A stretch of DNA of 64,000 nt from Polytrichum commune (lineage: Eukaryota > Streptophyta > Polytrichopsida > Polytrichales > Polytrichaceae), in the NCBI GenBank assembly GCA_950295325.1, contig OX485807.1, positions 18,075,666-18,139,665 on the forward strand, given 5' to 3'. The notes beneath the pieces are model-generated. The model did no database searches and was not told the DNA's origin. It saw only the letters and a program-made list of their open reading frames with translations. A program made the position numbers and the translations under genes. Positions 52,270 to 63,185 of the stretch are shown here, piece after piece; position 1 is the first letter of the stretch, and the number at the start of each line of letters is the position of its first letter.

Positions 52270-52470
52270 AGGTTGGACTACCTGATCAAAACCTGTTAAC
52301 TATTCTAGACTCAATAGTCAACATAACTGGGGACGACCTATACGACCATTCAACGAGCACAAGAAAACGAATAGGATAACCCTACGAGCTCCAAAACTCA
52401 TGAAGCGAACGGCTATGGACACGATTTGGAAGCGGTAAGTGGCCATTCAAGGCCCGTTCACCTTCGCATA
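52270..52470. repeat. Dispersed repeat family G, copy 3
   Basis: GGTTGGACTACCTGATCAAA start, CTCAATAGTCAACATA, CGACCATTCAACGAGCACAA, ACGAGCTCCAAAACTCATG and GACACGATTTGGA, collinear with copies at 33,878 and 53,765. A (GT)n run at 52,203-52,217 precedes it. Confidence 0.6.
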
Positions 52471-52977
52471 TTACTACATCACGATTCATCACGTGAGCAA
52501 ATGACGTAGTTAACAGCATAAGAATGCGCTTAGGTCAAGTAAATACTGATTATCTTAGTAATACATTACTACTAATTAAGCAAATTAAGCCAGGTGTGGC
52601 ACGTACTACTGTGTGCCCAATAGTTTGAGTCCTGGGAAGACAGAAAGAGACAGAAAAACACAGAGTGCAGGACAAATGCTGGAAACAAGGCAGCGGGATC
52701 TACGAATGATAGAGCCACCTACAGTATGTCTAATAACATAACATACACTTATTATTATGTGTATCTTAATAGTCAAAGGCCACTCACGCCTCTCCACCAA
52801 TCGGAGGCCATGCACCTAGTTGCTCGAATCCTCATCGGGATGCCATCACTTTTCCTAACTTATTAAGTTAGGGCCCTTTTCTGCACAAAGGCAATAATGA
52901 TAATTAAGTGGGCCTTATATTTCGGTTGCTCGTTGGAAACGGACACCTAGATTTGAGTGGTGAGGTGTGGGATCTAT
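52471..52977. other. No gene recognised
   Basis: Spacer between family G copy 3 and the family J element. Only chance frames. Confidence 0.4.
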
Positions 52978-53486
52978 GGGCCACTTCACACACGAGCCAA
53001 GAGCCGTGGCCATGGAATTGTGAGAGCCCAAGAAGAAAGTGTTCAATGGGTGTCCCAAGACACCGCCAAAATTATTCATGTAGTGTGGTCACGGTCCTTC
53101 AAGTGTAGTGTGAAGTCATATGTGACTGGGCCCTCGACTGAATGCTATTCCAATGAATGTCTATTCAAGTGGGTCTTCACACATGATGAAAGAGAATAAA
53201 CCAACGATTGTGAGCGTTCGGAGTGCCATGGTCTCCCGGTTTTGTGTTAGGCTTACCTTCAAGAGGTGGTTTTGGAGAATAGTCCAAGTGACCATGAAAC
53301 GTGATCAATTTGATGCCATGTAGGAATACGTGTAGACTGTACATCCATCTTGCATTTACTTACTCCGTTGGTCCCTCAAGCGAAGTGTGAAGTAGCGAAC
53401 TTGGACCGGCTCCGGTTTTTTTTTACCAATGAGAGTGCTTGAAGTGTAATGGTCACGGGCTCTCAATCTCGTGTGTAAAGTGGCCC
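52978..53486. mobile_element. 509-bp TIR element, family J
   Basis: GGGCCACTTCACACACGAG at the left and CTCGTGTGTAAAGTGGCCC at the right match in 18 of 19 inverted positions. Just inside, GAGCCGTGGCCAT and ATGGTCACGGGCTC continue the inverted repeat. The flanks are TAT and TAA, not an exact duplication. No transposase motif. The left terminus is shared with a fragment at 18,438 and, in part, with the 17-kb Q units. Confidence 0.8.
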
Positions 53487-53532
53487 TAAGAATGGACACC
53501 ACAATACATGCGTGCAAAGATAGTATGCAAGG

Positions 53533-53723
53533 AGATTTTGGGGCATTATTGGTTGAAATTCTAGTGTTTCCAAGTCCAACCGGTTACATGTTGTGACCTT
53601 TTGGCATTTCTTTATTAATTTGCCAGGTGTTTTCCACGATTCCTCTAAAATGATCAATGATTTTCTCAAAGTCTTGTATTTCAACCTATTATTTCTCAAA
53701 CTCGAGCGGTTTATTTGCAACTA
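53533..53723 (+). repeat. Repeat family H, copy 3
   Basis: GGAGATTTTGGGGCA, ATTCTAGTGTTTCCAA, TCCAACCGGTTACATGTTGT, GATTCCTCTAAAATGATCAA and TTTCTCAAACTCGAGCGGTT. The most complete copy for comparison with 38.4 kb and the foldback centre at 15.8 kb. Confidence 0.65.
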
Positions 53724-53764
53724 GTAGTAGATCCTCCGCATTCATTGATTCAAAGAGATCGGTG

Positions 53765-54080
53765 TATGTGTTTAGAAGATTTTAACCATTCTAAGCTCAA
53801 TAGTCAACATGTTTGGACTGACCCGTATGATCATTCAAAAAGGAAGAGTATATTCACTTATGGTATTGAGTAAGATAATCACATGAGCTCTGAAAATTAT
53901 GGAGAAACCACAGACACGATTTGGATTTGCTAATCGCCTTCCACTAATATTCTACGAGAAGTGGGCGCAGGCTGGAAGTGATCGTTTAAGACCTGCTTTA
54001 GCAAGTTCTTATCTAAAGCTCAAACTATTGGTGACCAATGCTCATCCTCTCAATAAAGTCAGCGGGTCTGGACATTTATA
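53765..54080. repeat. Dispersed repeat family G, copy 4
   Basis: Lies directly after family H copy 3. CCATTCTAAGCTCAATAGTC, ATGATCATTCAAAAAGGAAG, ATGAGCTCTGAAAATTATGG, GACACGATTTGGA and a GCTCATCCTCTCAATAA end. The end block also appears near 57,545, ahead of family F copy 2, hinting that G and F were parts of one element. Confidence 0.6.
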
Positions 54081-54246
54081 AGGAATTTAAGTGATTGAGT
54101 TTTATAATAAATTGGTATTGAAACATTTCTCATAACCTTATTAGTACTTATGTATTCTTAGCCATTCATTTTTCAAGACACTTATTATCGAATGGAAGAT
54201 ATTCTCATGCCCATGATCTTCATACCCATGATCATTTGTTACTTTC

Positions 54247-54549
54247 ATGGGCATGATAACTTCATGTGGATTTCAGAGTAGTATCCTCGCCAGCGCCCAC
54301 AAGAGGTGGAAGAATTCCACGAATTGCAATCGTGTGTGCAGGCTAGGGAAGTTGCATGGGGGAGAGGAGGTGGAGATTAAGAAGAAAGAGGAGCGGGGGA
54401 AAGGGATGTTCAATTTTGTCACTGATAACGAGAGCAGTAGGAGCGCTGTTCAATTGCCCAACACGCCCGCGCAGGATGGGAAAACTCGGCCAAATAATCT
54501 CGGTACAATTACCCCAATTTTAAACATATTTATTTGTTTCCGGAAATGA
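54247..54549 (+). other. 100-codon open frame with elevated G+C, unrecognised
   Basis: Frame ATG at 54,247, stop at 54,549, lysine/glutamate-rich in the middle (EVEIKKKEERGKGMF). Base composition from about 54,290 to 54,500 is clearly less AT-rich than the flanks. No domain, signal peptide or splice context supports it, so it could be an exon remnant or chance. I assign no function. Confidence 0.2.
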
Positions 54550-55865
54550 TGATGATGGTATTTCTCTTGTAATTTGAGGGAGGATTCCTCGTCAATGATT
54601 ACTTGCATTGCTCTCTAAAATGGACTTTTGTGTGTATGGAGCTGCTCCCTCGTGAAATTTTGAGAGAGAGTTTCTTGCGTTGCTGGAATTTTTTTTGTTA
54701 AAATGACGATGGACCGGACGATGATAATTCCACGAGAGATTTCTGTTTACTGTGTCCTAAGGAATAGAGTTCCCGGGTATGGACAACATAACATTCCCGG
54801 GTATCCATGACCCATATTGTTTGAGGGACTGGGTAGGAGCAAGTATAAGAAGCAATCTGGAAGATTAATTGTCAGGCTGTGATATGAACAAGGCATGATT
54901 AGAGTTGCAGATGTGCTCCTCCACCTCTGATGCAAAGGATGAAAAATGTGCTTGATGAGCCTAGTCTTTTTGATTAAGGACATTGTTGTGTGAAAGCTAT
55001 TTCGAAGTTACCATGCCCATGAAGGTATCGAATGGAAGAAACCCAGTTCATCAATCGATCTAAGCAACATGGATCGGTGATGAAGGAATTAGAATGCAAC
55101 TTTCGATCGATCGAGACTTCGTGATAAGTACCCCATATTTATTATAAAAACCTAATTTAAAAAGTTCTACATTGTTCAACATTAAACAACCAAATAGAAG
55201 GCCTGCCGGGGGGAATGGATTTCATTATCTCAATGCTCTTGAACATCATGCAGTGTGCACCTTCTATATGTTATGACATAAGAAAAACTCTCAAGTGAAG
55301 CCAAACGTGCATAGTTCAGTCAATTATATTCATTCAAGACACATGATACTTAATCTCTACACTAGAAAGAAGAAGAGCACACACACAACCACAAGCTAGC
55401 CCCGAATTGCCTCTTTGCCAAATGCCTTGAATTACCTCCTCTTTGTCAATTTCCTTGGCAACCCAACTTGCGGTGTCCATAATAGCTTCACAACCTCTTG
55501 GTTGTGATCTTATGGAGAACCCTAAACCTCACAAGCTCCAAATCTTCCCGCCTCATTCAAACTCCATTATCCCCGTCATCCATGGTACATCTATATTTTG
55601 AGACAAATGTAGCATTTTTTTATCCATCCCCACTGAACCTACTATAGAGAAAATTAGGATGTTTGATGCACACACTATATTAAGAAAATGTTAAACCTAA
55701 TGCTATGATATTTGTAGAATGCTATATTACGTATAATTACGATATGAGCATTTAATTGTAACCATGTTACTTCAGATCCAAATGTAGGAATTATCTCACA
55801 AGATTATATTGCACCCCTTCATTGTAACTCATGTTGTTTTTTGCCTTGTGAAACTCAACGGGCCC
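54550..55865. other. No gene recognised
   Basis: Contains a short direct repeat TTCCCGGGTAT at about 54,770 and 54,793. Otherwise unremarkable. Confidence 0.4.
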
Positions 55866-56050
55866 CGGGGGTGCACGCTTCACTAAAAGCATACGTCACG
55901 TGTGTGCATCAACTTTGTTTAGGACCCCTATATACAATTATTTGGTGGAAAAGTATATGTGTATACATACAAAGTGATAGTTAAAAAATAAGAAAAAATG
56001 ACATTATGCAAAATATTCACTTGTGTATACAAAAAAATACTTGCAAAAAT
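55866..56050. mobile_element. Family B left-end fragment (copy 4)
   Basis: GGGGGTGCACGCTTCACTAA followed by ACGTCACGTGTGTG and CCCCTATATACA follows the order of the family B left end (GGGG.TGGACTCTTCACTAGA, ACGTGTGTG, CCCCCTATATAC). No right end is present nearby, so it is a truncated copy. A full copy begins 620 bp further on. Confidence 0.5.
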
Positions 56051-56671
56051 TAGGCCTCCGATATTTGTACAAGACAATACTTCATTATTGCTTGATGGAG
56101 TCATGAAGGCCTTTATTTGGAATTGGATGTAGCTCATGCAAATTGGTTCCTACCATGATTGTCGTCGTAGCTGATGCAAATACTACTTTCAAGTCTACCA
56201 TGATGTGGCTAGTAAAATTAAAAGTTCACATTGGGCCACTTGATAGTTGATACCAACATAACCCTATTTACATATTGGAAGGCTAGTTTATGAGGTCGAT
56301 TGGATTTCTATACTCTACCCACTTATTTACTATCTTCCAAGGGATTATATATACCCTCCCAAGATATCAACTTTGAAAGACTAATCACTATTGATTAATC
56401 AACTTTGATAATTGCAATGATGGTGGATAATTTGCCAACCATAAATTGGATGAAATGTGGAGATGTTGGATGATTATCTCCAACTTAAGTCACCTAGCTT
56501 TCTATGATCTCCTTTATATCTATGCTATTGTTGTAAATCTTCGTACATGTCCAATGTTCCATAGAGCATAATATACCCATAATATACTTACACTGCCAAC
56601 AAATAAAATATCCTTTGCCCTGTGTATATTTTGTAAATCATGTTTACAAATTATACCTATTATGTGCACCC
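56051..56671. other. No gene recognised
   Basis: AT-rich spacer between a family B fragment and a complete family B copy. It ends in TGTGCACCC, the target duplication of that copy. Confidence 0.4.
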
Positions 56672-57381
56672 CGGGGGTTGGATTCTTTATTGGATACCTA
56701 AATGACGTGCGTGGGTCACTATGAAATCAAACCCCCCTATATACATGAAACCTTATGGAGAAAAACAAATGTATACGTACTAATGACACGCTAGAAAAAA
56801 GATTCATGTATTCATACTTAGCTTTTCAAGTGAATGTGATAAATGCCTTCACTACATATACAAAATTTGAATCATAACCTAAATAGGCCCTTATTAAAAA
56901 TAAAAGCCACTTTCACTTTCCAATGAGAAAGTGAACGAACAAATTTTCATCCATAGTATGTAACTCAACAATTGCACCAAACAAACAAAGACTAGAGCAC
57001 AATAACCTAGCCACAATCCGGAGAGCAAAACTCAAGTGAGCCTATGATGTCCAAGAGCCTCTAATTTGTAAAACCTAGAACCCAAATGCAAACCCCAACA
57101 AAAATGAACAGGGTAGTCATCGAGGACTATTACCATATGACAACAAATGGATGAAAACGTGAAATGAATGAAACAAACACATCTCTTGTCAATTTTTTCT
57201 CTAAACCTTAGGACCTTTTTTGTACATCTACCTTTACTTAAAAAAAATTCCTTTTTAAATGCACACACTAGAGGAAAGTAACACCTCTCCCTTCTGTATA
57301 CTATGTATGCTAATGCCTCAAATAATACCCCTTCTTAAGCTCACATTAGTTCGTACGTGGTATGAAGAGTCCACCCCCATG
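56672..57381. mobile_element. Non-autonomous TIR transposon, family B, copy 3, with exact 9-bp TSD
   Basis: A ~710-bp element. The left end is CGGGGGTTGGATTCTTTA. The right end, reverse-complemented, is CATGGGGGTGGACTCTTCAT. TGTGCACCC is directly repeated at 56,663-56,671 and 57,382-57,390. A 9-bp duplication with G-rich TIRs favours the Mutator-like superfamily. Full-length alignment with copies 1 and 2 supports the boundaries. No coding capacity. Confidence 0.82.
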
Positions 57382-57649
57382 TGTGCACCCACATGCTATA
57401 AGTGCCCATTTAGACGAGTAAATGTATAGGCATGCTTACCTTAGAGCCTAAGGTGATGAGAACTCAACTCAACATGCAAGATTTGATTGTTGATACTTGG
57501 ATTCCACAAACTCTCATCTGAAGCTCAAGAGAATTTATTCACCAATCCTCATCCTCTCAATAGCTAGAGGAAGTGTGAAGTGGCCTTGCTTAAAAGTAAG
57601 ATATCAAAGGAGGGGGGGATGATATTACACAAAGGAGAATACATGACAA

Positions 57650-57940
57650 GCCCCAAAAATGTTAGAAAGCCCATTGGCTTGAATCCCACAAACCGAGAGC
57701 TTGGACTCTTGACATTCCTAAGCGACCTTCATGAGGCAACTTCAAACTTTGACCTATAGCTCATTAAAAACGGACCTAGAACTTGTTGTAATCATTCCGC
57801 ATGGGATCCATGAAGACACAATCTAAGCATTATAAGCCTCGTAAAAGCTCTTAAGCTATCGAGTTGAAAGCTCGACAAGTGTTGCAATGGAGTTGAGTGA
57901 ACAAGCTTGCGTAAGAGACTCCATTCCGCCAATGACGATG
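57650..57940. repeat. Dispersed repeat family F, copy 2
   Basis: Counterpart of 13,785-14,030: GAAAGCCCATTGGCTTGAAT, GACTCTTGACATTCCTAA, GGGATCCATGAAGACACAAT, TTGAAAGCTCGACAAGTG and GCGTAAGAGACTCC. It is preceded at 57,530-57,590 by a G-like CTCATCCTCTCAATA block. Confidence 0.6.
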
Positions 57941-58106
57941 GAGAGAGACCCCTCCCCTTTCTTAATGCTACCAACCGACCTCTCTAGTGTAAAGAGTGGG
58001 TCTTATTAACAACTTGCCAACCACAGGCTTAAAATTCCGGAACCTGATTATATTCTTGAGGGGCTTTTTCGACAAAGGGGGTTGTGCCGGACCACTCATG
58101 GCGCAT

Positions 58107-59105
58107 GAGGTGACAAAGTGACACTCGAGTCACATGTATCGTGTGATGAGATTGCGTTTCCATCATCTCTCTGATCCAATATTGTGCATGAGTACATTGC
58201 AATACGCCAGGCCCAACACCATTGTGTGCAAATATTAAAGATCTTCTCTGACTGCTCTGCCATTTCGATAGTTCATCACAGACACAATCAATGCGACAAG
58301 ATCTGTCCTTGCATGCAAGCTTTAAGCACTTTGCCATGAAGGATTGCACTTCAATCCATATGAATAGGGTCCAACTCCAAACGAGCGAAGTAAGATAGAT
58401 ATGGATTCAAGACCTTGATTGGAGCGAAATTCATCTCTCATGTATTTGAGTAAGATATGGATTCAAGACCTTGTTTGGAGCTTAGATAATCTCTTGTGTA
58501 TTTGAGATCTTTTATATATATATATTCTTGCACCAGTTTTTGAGGTGACAAAGTGACATTGAAGTTCATCATCTCCTGTTTGGAGCACAACATATTACAA
58601 ACATGCCAGACATGCCATCATCATTGTGCACAATTTTAAAGAGATGTTCTGTCCGCTGATCCAGCATGTCAATATTTCATCAAATGATCAAAAGCGACAA
58701 GCTGTTGCATGCGCTCTTGAATGCAAGTTTATAAGTAAATTGTGAAAATTCGCGGAGCATTATGACCAAAGGTCCAACAACTCCAACTAAGCAAAGTATA
58801 GTATGGATTCGAGCCTGATTCGAGAACTCATATTTATGGAATTGAATTAATCTCTCATGAAGTTGAGACCTTATTCTTGGACTACTCGTGAGGTGCGAAA
58901 ATGTATTGGGTATTGAGGACACTTGTGATCTCATTGTCTGATGTGCAACAAAACGCAATACTTACAAACATGCCTGTTGGCCTGGGCAGACCATCATTGT
59001 GCACAATAATAATTAAAGAGATTTTCTGACCACTGCAGTATCATTTCATTACATGCCCAAGGCGACTAAAGGGTCTGTCCTTGATCATAAATTATAAAGT
59101 ATTTA
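58107..59105. repeat. Three diverged tandem copies, 435 / 348 / 216 bp
   Basis: Starts at 58,107, 58,542 and 58,890. All begin GAGGTG.(C/A)AAA.TG and share TGCCA/TGCC..CATCATTGTG(C/T)(A/G)CAA, TTAAAGA..T.TTCTG, a CATGC..GCGAC(A/T)A(A/G) block and GTATGGATTC. Copy 1 contains a further ~55-bp internal duplication (GATATGGATTCAAGACCTTG twice, 58,398-58,508), which explains its length. No protein family was recognised. Confidence 0.65.
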
Positions 59106-59954
59106 TATATGTAATTTGCAAAGGATTGTTGAGCCTTTTCACCATCACCTTGTCAGGCGATAGTATCATTGACACTTGGCAAGGACCTGGATGCACTTCT
59201 CTCTTAATTTCTACTCTGGGTGACTGCCGCGGCGTTGGGTTAGAATTATTCTATGCTCAAATTTTGGAGGTTGCACCTGAAAGGGAGCTGTTACATATTA
59301 TGTAACACCCGAAGCAAACTCCATCGGTGATGAATTCAGTTTACTTTTATGATAATACACCCAATACTGAAGAAGATCATAATGGGGTGATGTTTAGTGG
59401 GTGAAGTCGCTGATTGCTATGTAGTGACCGAAGAATTTTACTTTTAGTCAAATTAACACCTAAATCAGGGCTAGATGATAAAAGACCTCATATTATATAA
59501 CACTGATATGTGCAACTAGGTTACCCCACACTAATTTATCTACACTACTTTGGATATTTTTTACTGCAGTAAGAAAATATATGAAACATTTTTTAATGTG
59601 GTTGTCGGATGGATTTTTAAACCAATTTGCGAGTAGTTTATGTGATATGATTTCGCCCCAAGGTAATTTACATGGCTAAAGAGCAACCTGTTTGCATAGG
59701 CAACCTAATTGCACATATCATCATACGTAGTATGCTAGCATTCAACCATGATGAATCATCAACAAACCTATACAGATTGACATGTTTTTATTGCACCTGC
59801 CATGATAGGCATTGGGATACGAAATCCGATCATAATGTTTCTGCAGGTAGTATACATACATACATATTGTATTGTATATACAATATATGCAGGTTATATA
59901 TATATACACACACACACACATATATATATATATATTCGCAGAACTGCTCAGAAC
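59106..59954. other. No gene recognised; (TA)n(CA)n(TA)n tract
   Basis: A compound dinucleotide tract at 59,895-59,935 creates isoleucine/tyrosine/threonine-rich chance frames on both strands. A 74-codon frame at 59,081-59,305 is unrecognised. Confidence 0.5.
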
Positions 59955-60157
59955 AACTTTGCAGTTACACTGCACCTGGATCGACATCGGACAATATTGT
60001 TGAACATAATGAAAGGGCTTTCCTTCCAGTTCTGTGGGTATGTTTGTATCACTTAAGTAGTGGTTGAACTCATCAGAATTTGCAGTTACATAGCACCTGC
60101 AGCCACATTGAACAACGGCTATGAACATGATGGAAATGGTTCCCCTTCCAGTAATTT
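59955..60157. repeat. ~70-bp direct repeat pair
   Basis: Near 59,957-60,030 and 60,079-60,157: GCAGTTACA, AGCACCTG / TGCACCTG, GAACA.AATG.AA / GAACATGATGGAAA, and CCTTCCAG in the same order. An old local duplication. Confidence 0.55.
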
Positions 60158-61413
60158 AATCAAAAGAGGGCTTGGATCGACCATAGTATACTGGTGTATG
60201 TTGTACATGAGCACACAATTGATGCTAGTCCGCATTTAATTTCTATGAGGTACTTACTTATACCCTGCCCTAGCTAGCTTGCACTGTGATCTGGTGTGAT
60301 GCTTTTGAGATTCGTAGGTGATGATGGCTCTGTGACTCGATCGTACCCAGTGTACAGTGGAGGTGAATTTATCGTAATTTGTTGCTGGTAATCTGGGTGG
60401 ATGTACCCGTGTTGCTTTGTACAATCATACTAAACGCCTTGTATGCGCAGATTGAAGCTTTGACAAAGACAATATGGACGTATGTGAGATACTGCAGGGA
60501 TTTTGGCAGTGGGCTTATCTGAGCTTTTGATTGCAGGTTGGCGAGTGGGATTAGATTTGCTGCAACAGTAAAGATATAGTCCCCCCCCCACCCCCTGGAC
60601 CGGCCCTCGTCCGTTGAGAGTTGAGGAACACAGAAATGTACAAGTTCCCAATGGTCCTGGACTCCCAATGTGGATATCAGGAAGTGTAACGTTCCAAGAC
60701 AATATAAGCTATCACAATCTACCCAAAAAAACACATCACATTGTACGATTTACAAAATAAATTGTATGTATGAGGAGGTTCGAATCGGACTACAAAAGCG
60801 TTTGGAGGTGAATGCCTCTCGCTCAATGTAACATTGCCAGGTTGTTTCTTAGTGGAAGGGGTACTATGTGGCACATGTGGACATACAAAGAGGTGGTTGA
60901 TAAAAACTTGATAAAAGTAAGTATACATATGGGAGGGATATTGTTCTACCTAGTTTTGTACAAATAAATAGGGTAGAGGTTAGTATAACTTAAGGCCCCT
61001 CTGAGGTTTCACATGAAGAGCCTCTTCATCAACAAGCTACATATTTCATCGAGATATGTCATGTACCTCCCAAAAGTTTATATATGGTAAAGCAAATACT
61101 TGTCTTCCCTCTCCCTTGCCCCGGCGTCATATTTCATTGACTTTGTCGATACAAAGTGATTAATGAGCATATTTCCAAGGAACATCAACTCTTTTTGTTT
61201 TCCCAATTGCTTATCGTTTACATTCGTACATTGTCGAGACAATTTACTCCATTAGTTCAAAATTTCCATACGCATACATGAGACTATTATGTAGTCTATG
61301 ATAAGTATGTATAGTTTCTGTTTTGGTCATTACTTATTTATGTGTTTATATTTTTGGATGTAAAAAGAGGGTTTCAATAAGGGTTCCCCGCATGTGCATG
61401 GGCTCCGACTCTC
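60158..61413. other. No gene recognised
   Basis: Includes a 121-codon minus-strand frame (60,369-60,734), the longest in the right third of the window apart from those created by the 59.9-kb repeat. It has no identifiable domain, and a C9 run lies inside it. I do not call it a gene. Confidence 0.4.
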
Positions 61414-61698
61414 TCGGGGGGTTCACTGGCGAAAATCGTAGAACAACGTGCGATTAAAAATAGGGTCCAATATATTCATTGTAGATAAATTTTATAAAAA
61501 ATGTACATGTAAAATAGGGGATTTTAAAATAGTGAAACATGTTTACATGTAAAATACCATCACATATAATATTTTCAGGCTTTTTACATTTAAAATACCA
61601 TCACCTTATAATCTTCTCTGCAAGGTAAATAACCCCCCGAAGAAATAGGTCCCAAATGCACGTGTATGCAAAATATAAGAGAGAGTGAACCCCCCGAG
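61414..61698. mobile_element. 285-bp MITE with exact 9-bp target duplication, family D
   Basis: TIRs share CTCGGGGGGTTCACT (left TCGGGGGGTTCACTGG; right AGTGAACCCCCCGAG). CCGACTCTC is directly repeated at 61,405-61,413 and 61,699-61,707. The interior is AT-rich with two TTACAT(T/G)TAAAATACCATCAC repeats. The GGGGGGT..TTCACT terminus and a 9-bp duplication make it look related to family B, perhaps a shorter derivative. Confidence 0.82.
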
Positions 61699-61707
61699 CC
61701 GACTCTC

Positions 61708-62538
61708 AAAGAAGAGTGCCACTGAGCGCCAACCACTAGTTGGAAACCGCCGCTCTTTTATGCAACCCACCTTGCTGGGTTGCTTGACATAGTGGTTCAC
61801 ATTTTTAGAAAAAAAATACAAGATTAGAATGAAGCATGAGAGTCCTCTCGCCAATTTAGTGAACCCATTGAAAGGCAAGTGTTGATATATAGGAGTTGAC
61901 GAACATGCGCTTTGTAAGGAGGCCACTTTGGTTAGAGTAGGACAACAAGTGCTTCATCTCATATGTGAAATGCATGGATGATGATGAAGTAAGGTAGATT
62001 GTGCAGAAACCAACACCCTAAAACCTGCACAATAACTAAATATTGGTTAAGAGAAAGTCCACCACATTAACATCAAGCCCCCGTGATGGTTTTGGGTCGT
62101 CCACCGATAAAACCTGGAACCCTTACAACTTTTGCATACATAATTCAAATTAGACATACTCTTGTCATCCCCTGTTAATCGCAAATGCCAATCATCGTAC
62201 ACTTTTACCTCTAATAATAGCACCTATGCTCAGTACTTAAAGTGTCTGTTTTAGCACCATCATCCACTTTACACGCAACCATGCAGCAAATTTCCATGGT
62301 AGAAGTCTGTTTTTAACAAGGAGCTCATCATGCATACTGACCTCAAGCGTACACAGTTCCAACAGCATGTGCTTGATTGATGTGCTGAAGCAAGGACTTC
62401 CGTATCCCCCACCAACCCTGGTGCACCTTTTCGCACTCAAGGGCTACGTTGCTCTGAAGAGATCAGGTGTTGCAAATCGAACTGGTTGCAGACACTGATC
62501 AATCAATTATCATGCAGGATTAACATGCGTATGGTAGC
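61708..62538. other. No gene recognised
   Basis: The minus strand of 62,237-62,440 contains a short VGGGYG-bearing frame that I considered and rejected. A weak partial unit of the duplication at 62,539 may begin near 62,476. Confidence 0.4.
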
Positions 62539-63185
62539 ATTGCTAATCCGTTTGGAGTAATGAACCAGAAAATGTCATGTATGTGGAGGATGATGAGACG
62601 CTTAATCAGGGTTCCTCCAACCCTCCTACTAGGCAGAGCATGCTGTTCTTGTTGCACAAAAATTCCATATAGCCGTGTGAATGCTACCTAGGTCAACATT
62701 GACAGGAAAGGACATGAATCTGGAGGTTGAGACGATTGCTACAACTGGGAATGCAGATTGATGCTTCACACTACACGAACTTTTTGAATGCGCTTTTACC
62801 CATTCTTGCACAAAGAAAGTATAGTGTGTGCTTCGAAAGAGAAGCAACTGGTTGCGCACTACGTTCCATAGCACATGATTTTGCGCGCATGACATCATTG
62901 CTAATCGTTTTGGAGCAGTGAATCAGAAAGCGTCAATTATGTGGAGACGGATGACAGGGCACTTTATTAGGGTTCCTCCAACCCTCCTACTAGGCATAGC
63001 CTGCTGCTTTTGCTGGACATATCCATTAGCTGTGTGGATCCTACGTCAACATTGACATGAAAGAACAAAAATCTCGAGGTTGAGATAACTTAGTATTACA
63101 GCTGGGAGGCAAACTGGTGCTTCACACTCCATGGACTGTGAGTGCGCTCAACTATACTCGCACAAAGAAAGCAGTGCCTACTTTT
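62539..63185. repeat. Two tandem ~357-bp units, second shorter
   Basis: The units start at 62,539 and 62,896 with CATTGCTAATC. Both contain TTTGGAG.A(A/G)TGAA(C/T)CAGAAA, GGGTTCCTCCAACCCTCCTA, the AGGTCAACATTGACA / ACGTCAACATTGACA block, GAGGTTGAGA and TGCTTCACACT, with CGCACAAAGAAAG / TGCACAAAGAAAG at the end. The conserved stretches are not in a shared open frame across both units. Confidence 0.7.

Noticed and set aside
59672-60128. 128-131-codon frames on both strands around 59.9 kb
   Set aside because: They are opened by the (TA)n(CA)n tract, which lacks stop codons, and by a short direct repeat. Composition is isoleucine/tyrosine/threonine-rich.
60369-60734. 121-codon minus-strand frame
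   Set aside because: No motif, contains a homopolymer run, and an overlapping 90-codon frame is equally plausible, so chance is the simplest explanation.
62237-62440. Minus-strand frame containing RVGGGYG, reminiscent of aldehyde oxidase or xanthine dehydrogenase
   Set aside because: Only six residues match. The following residues show none of the family's conserved positions in any frame.
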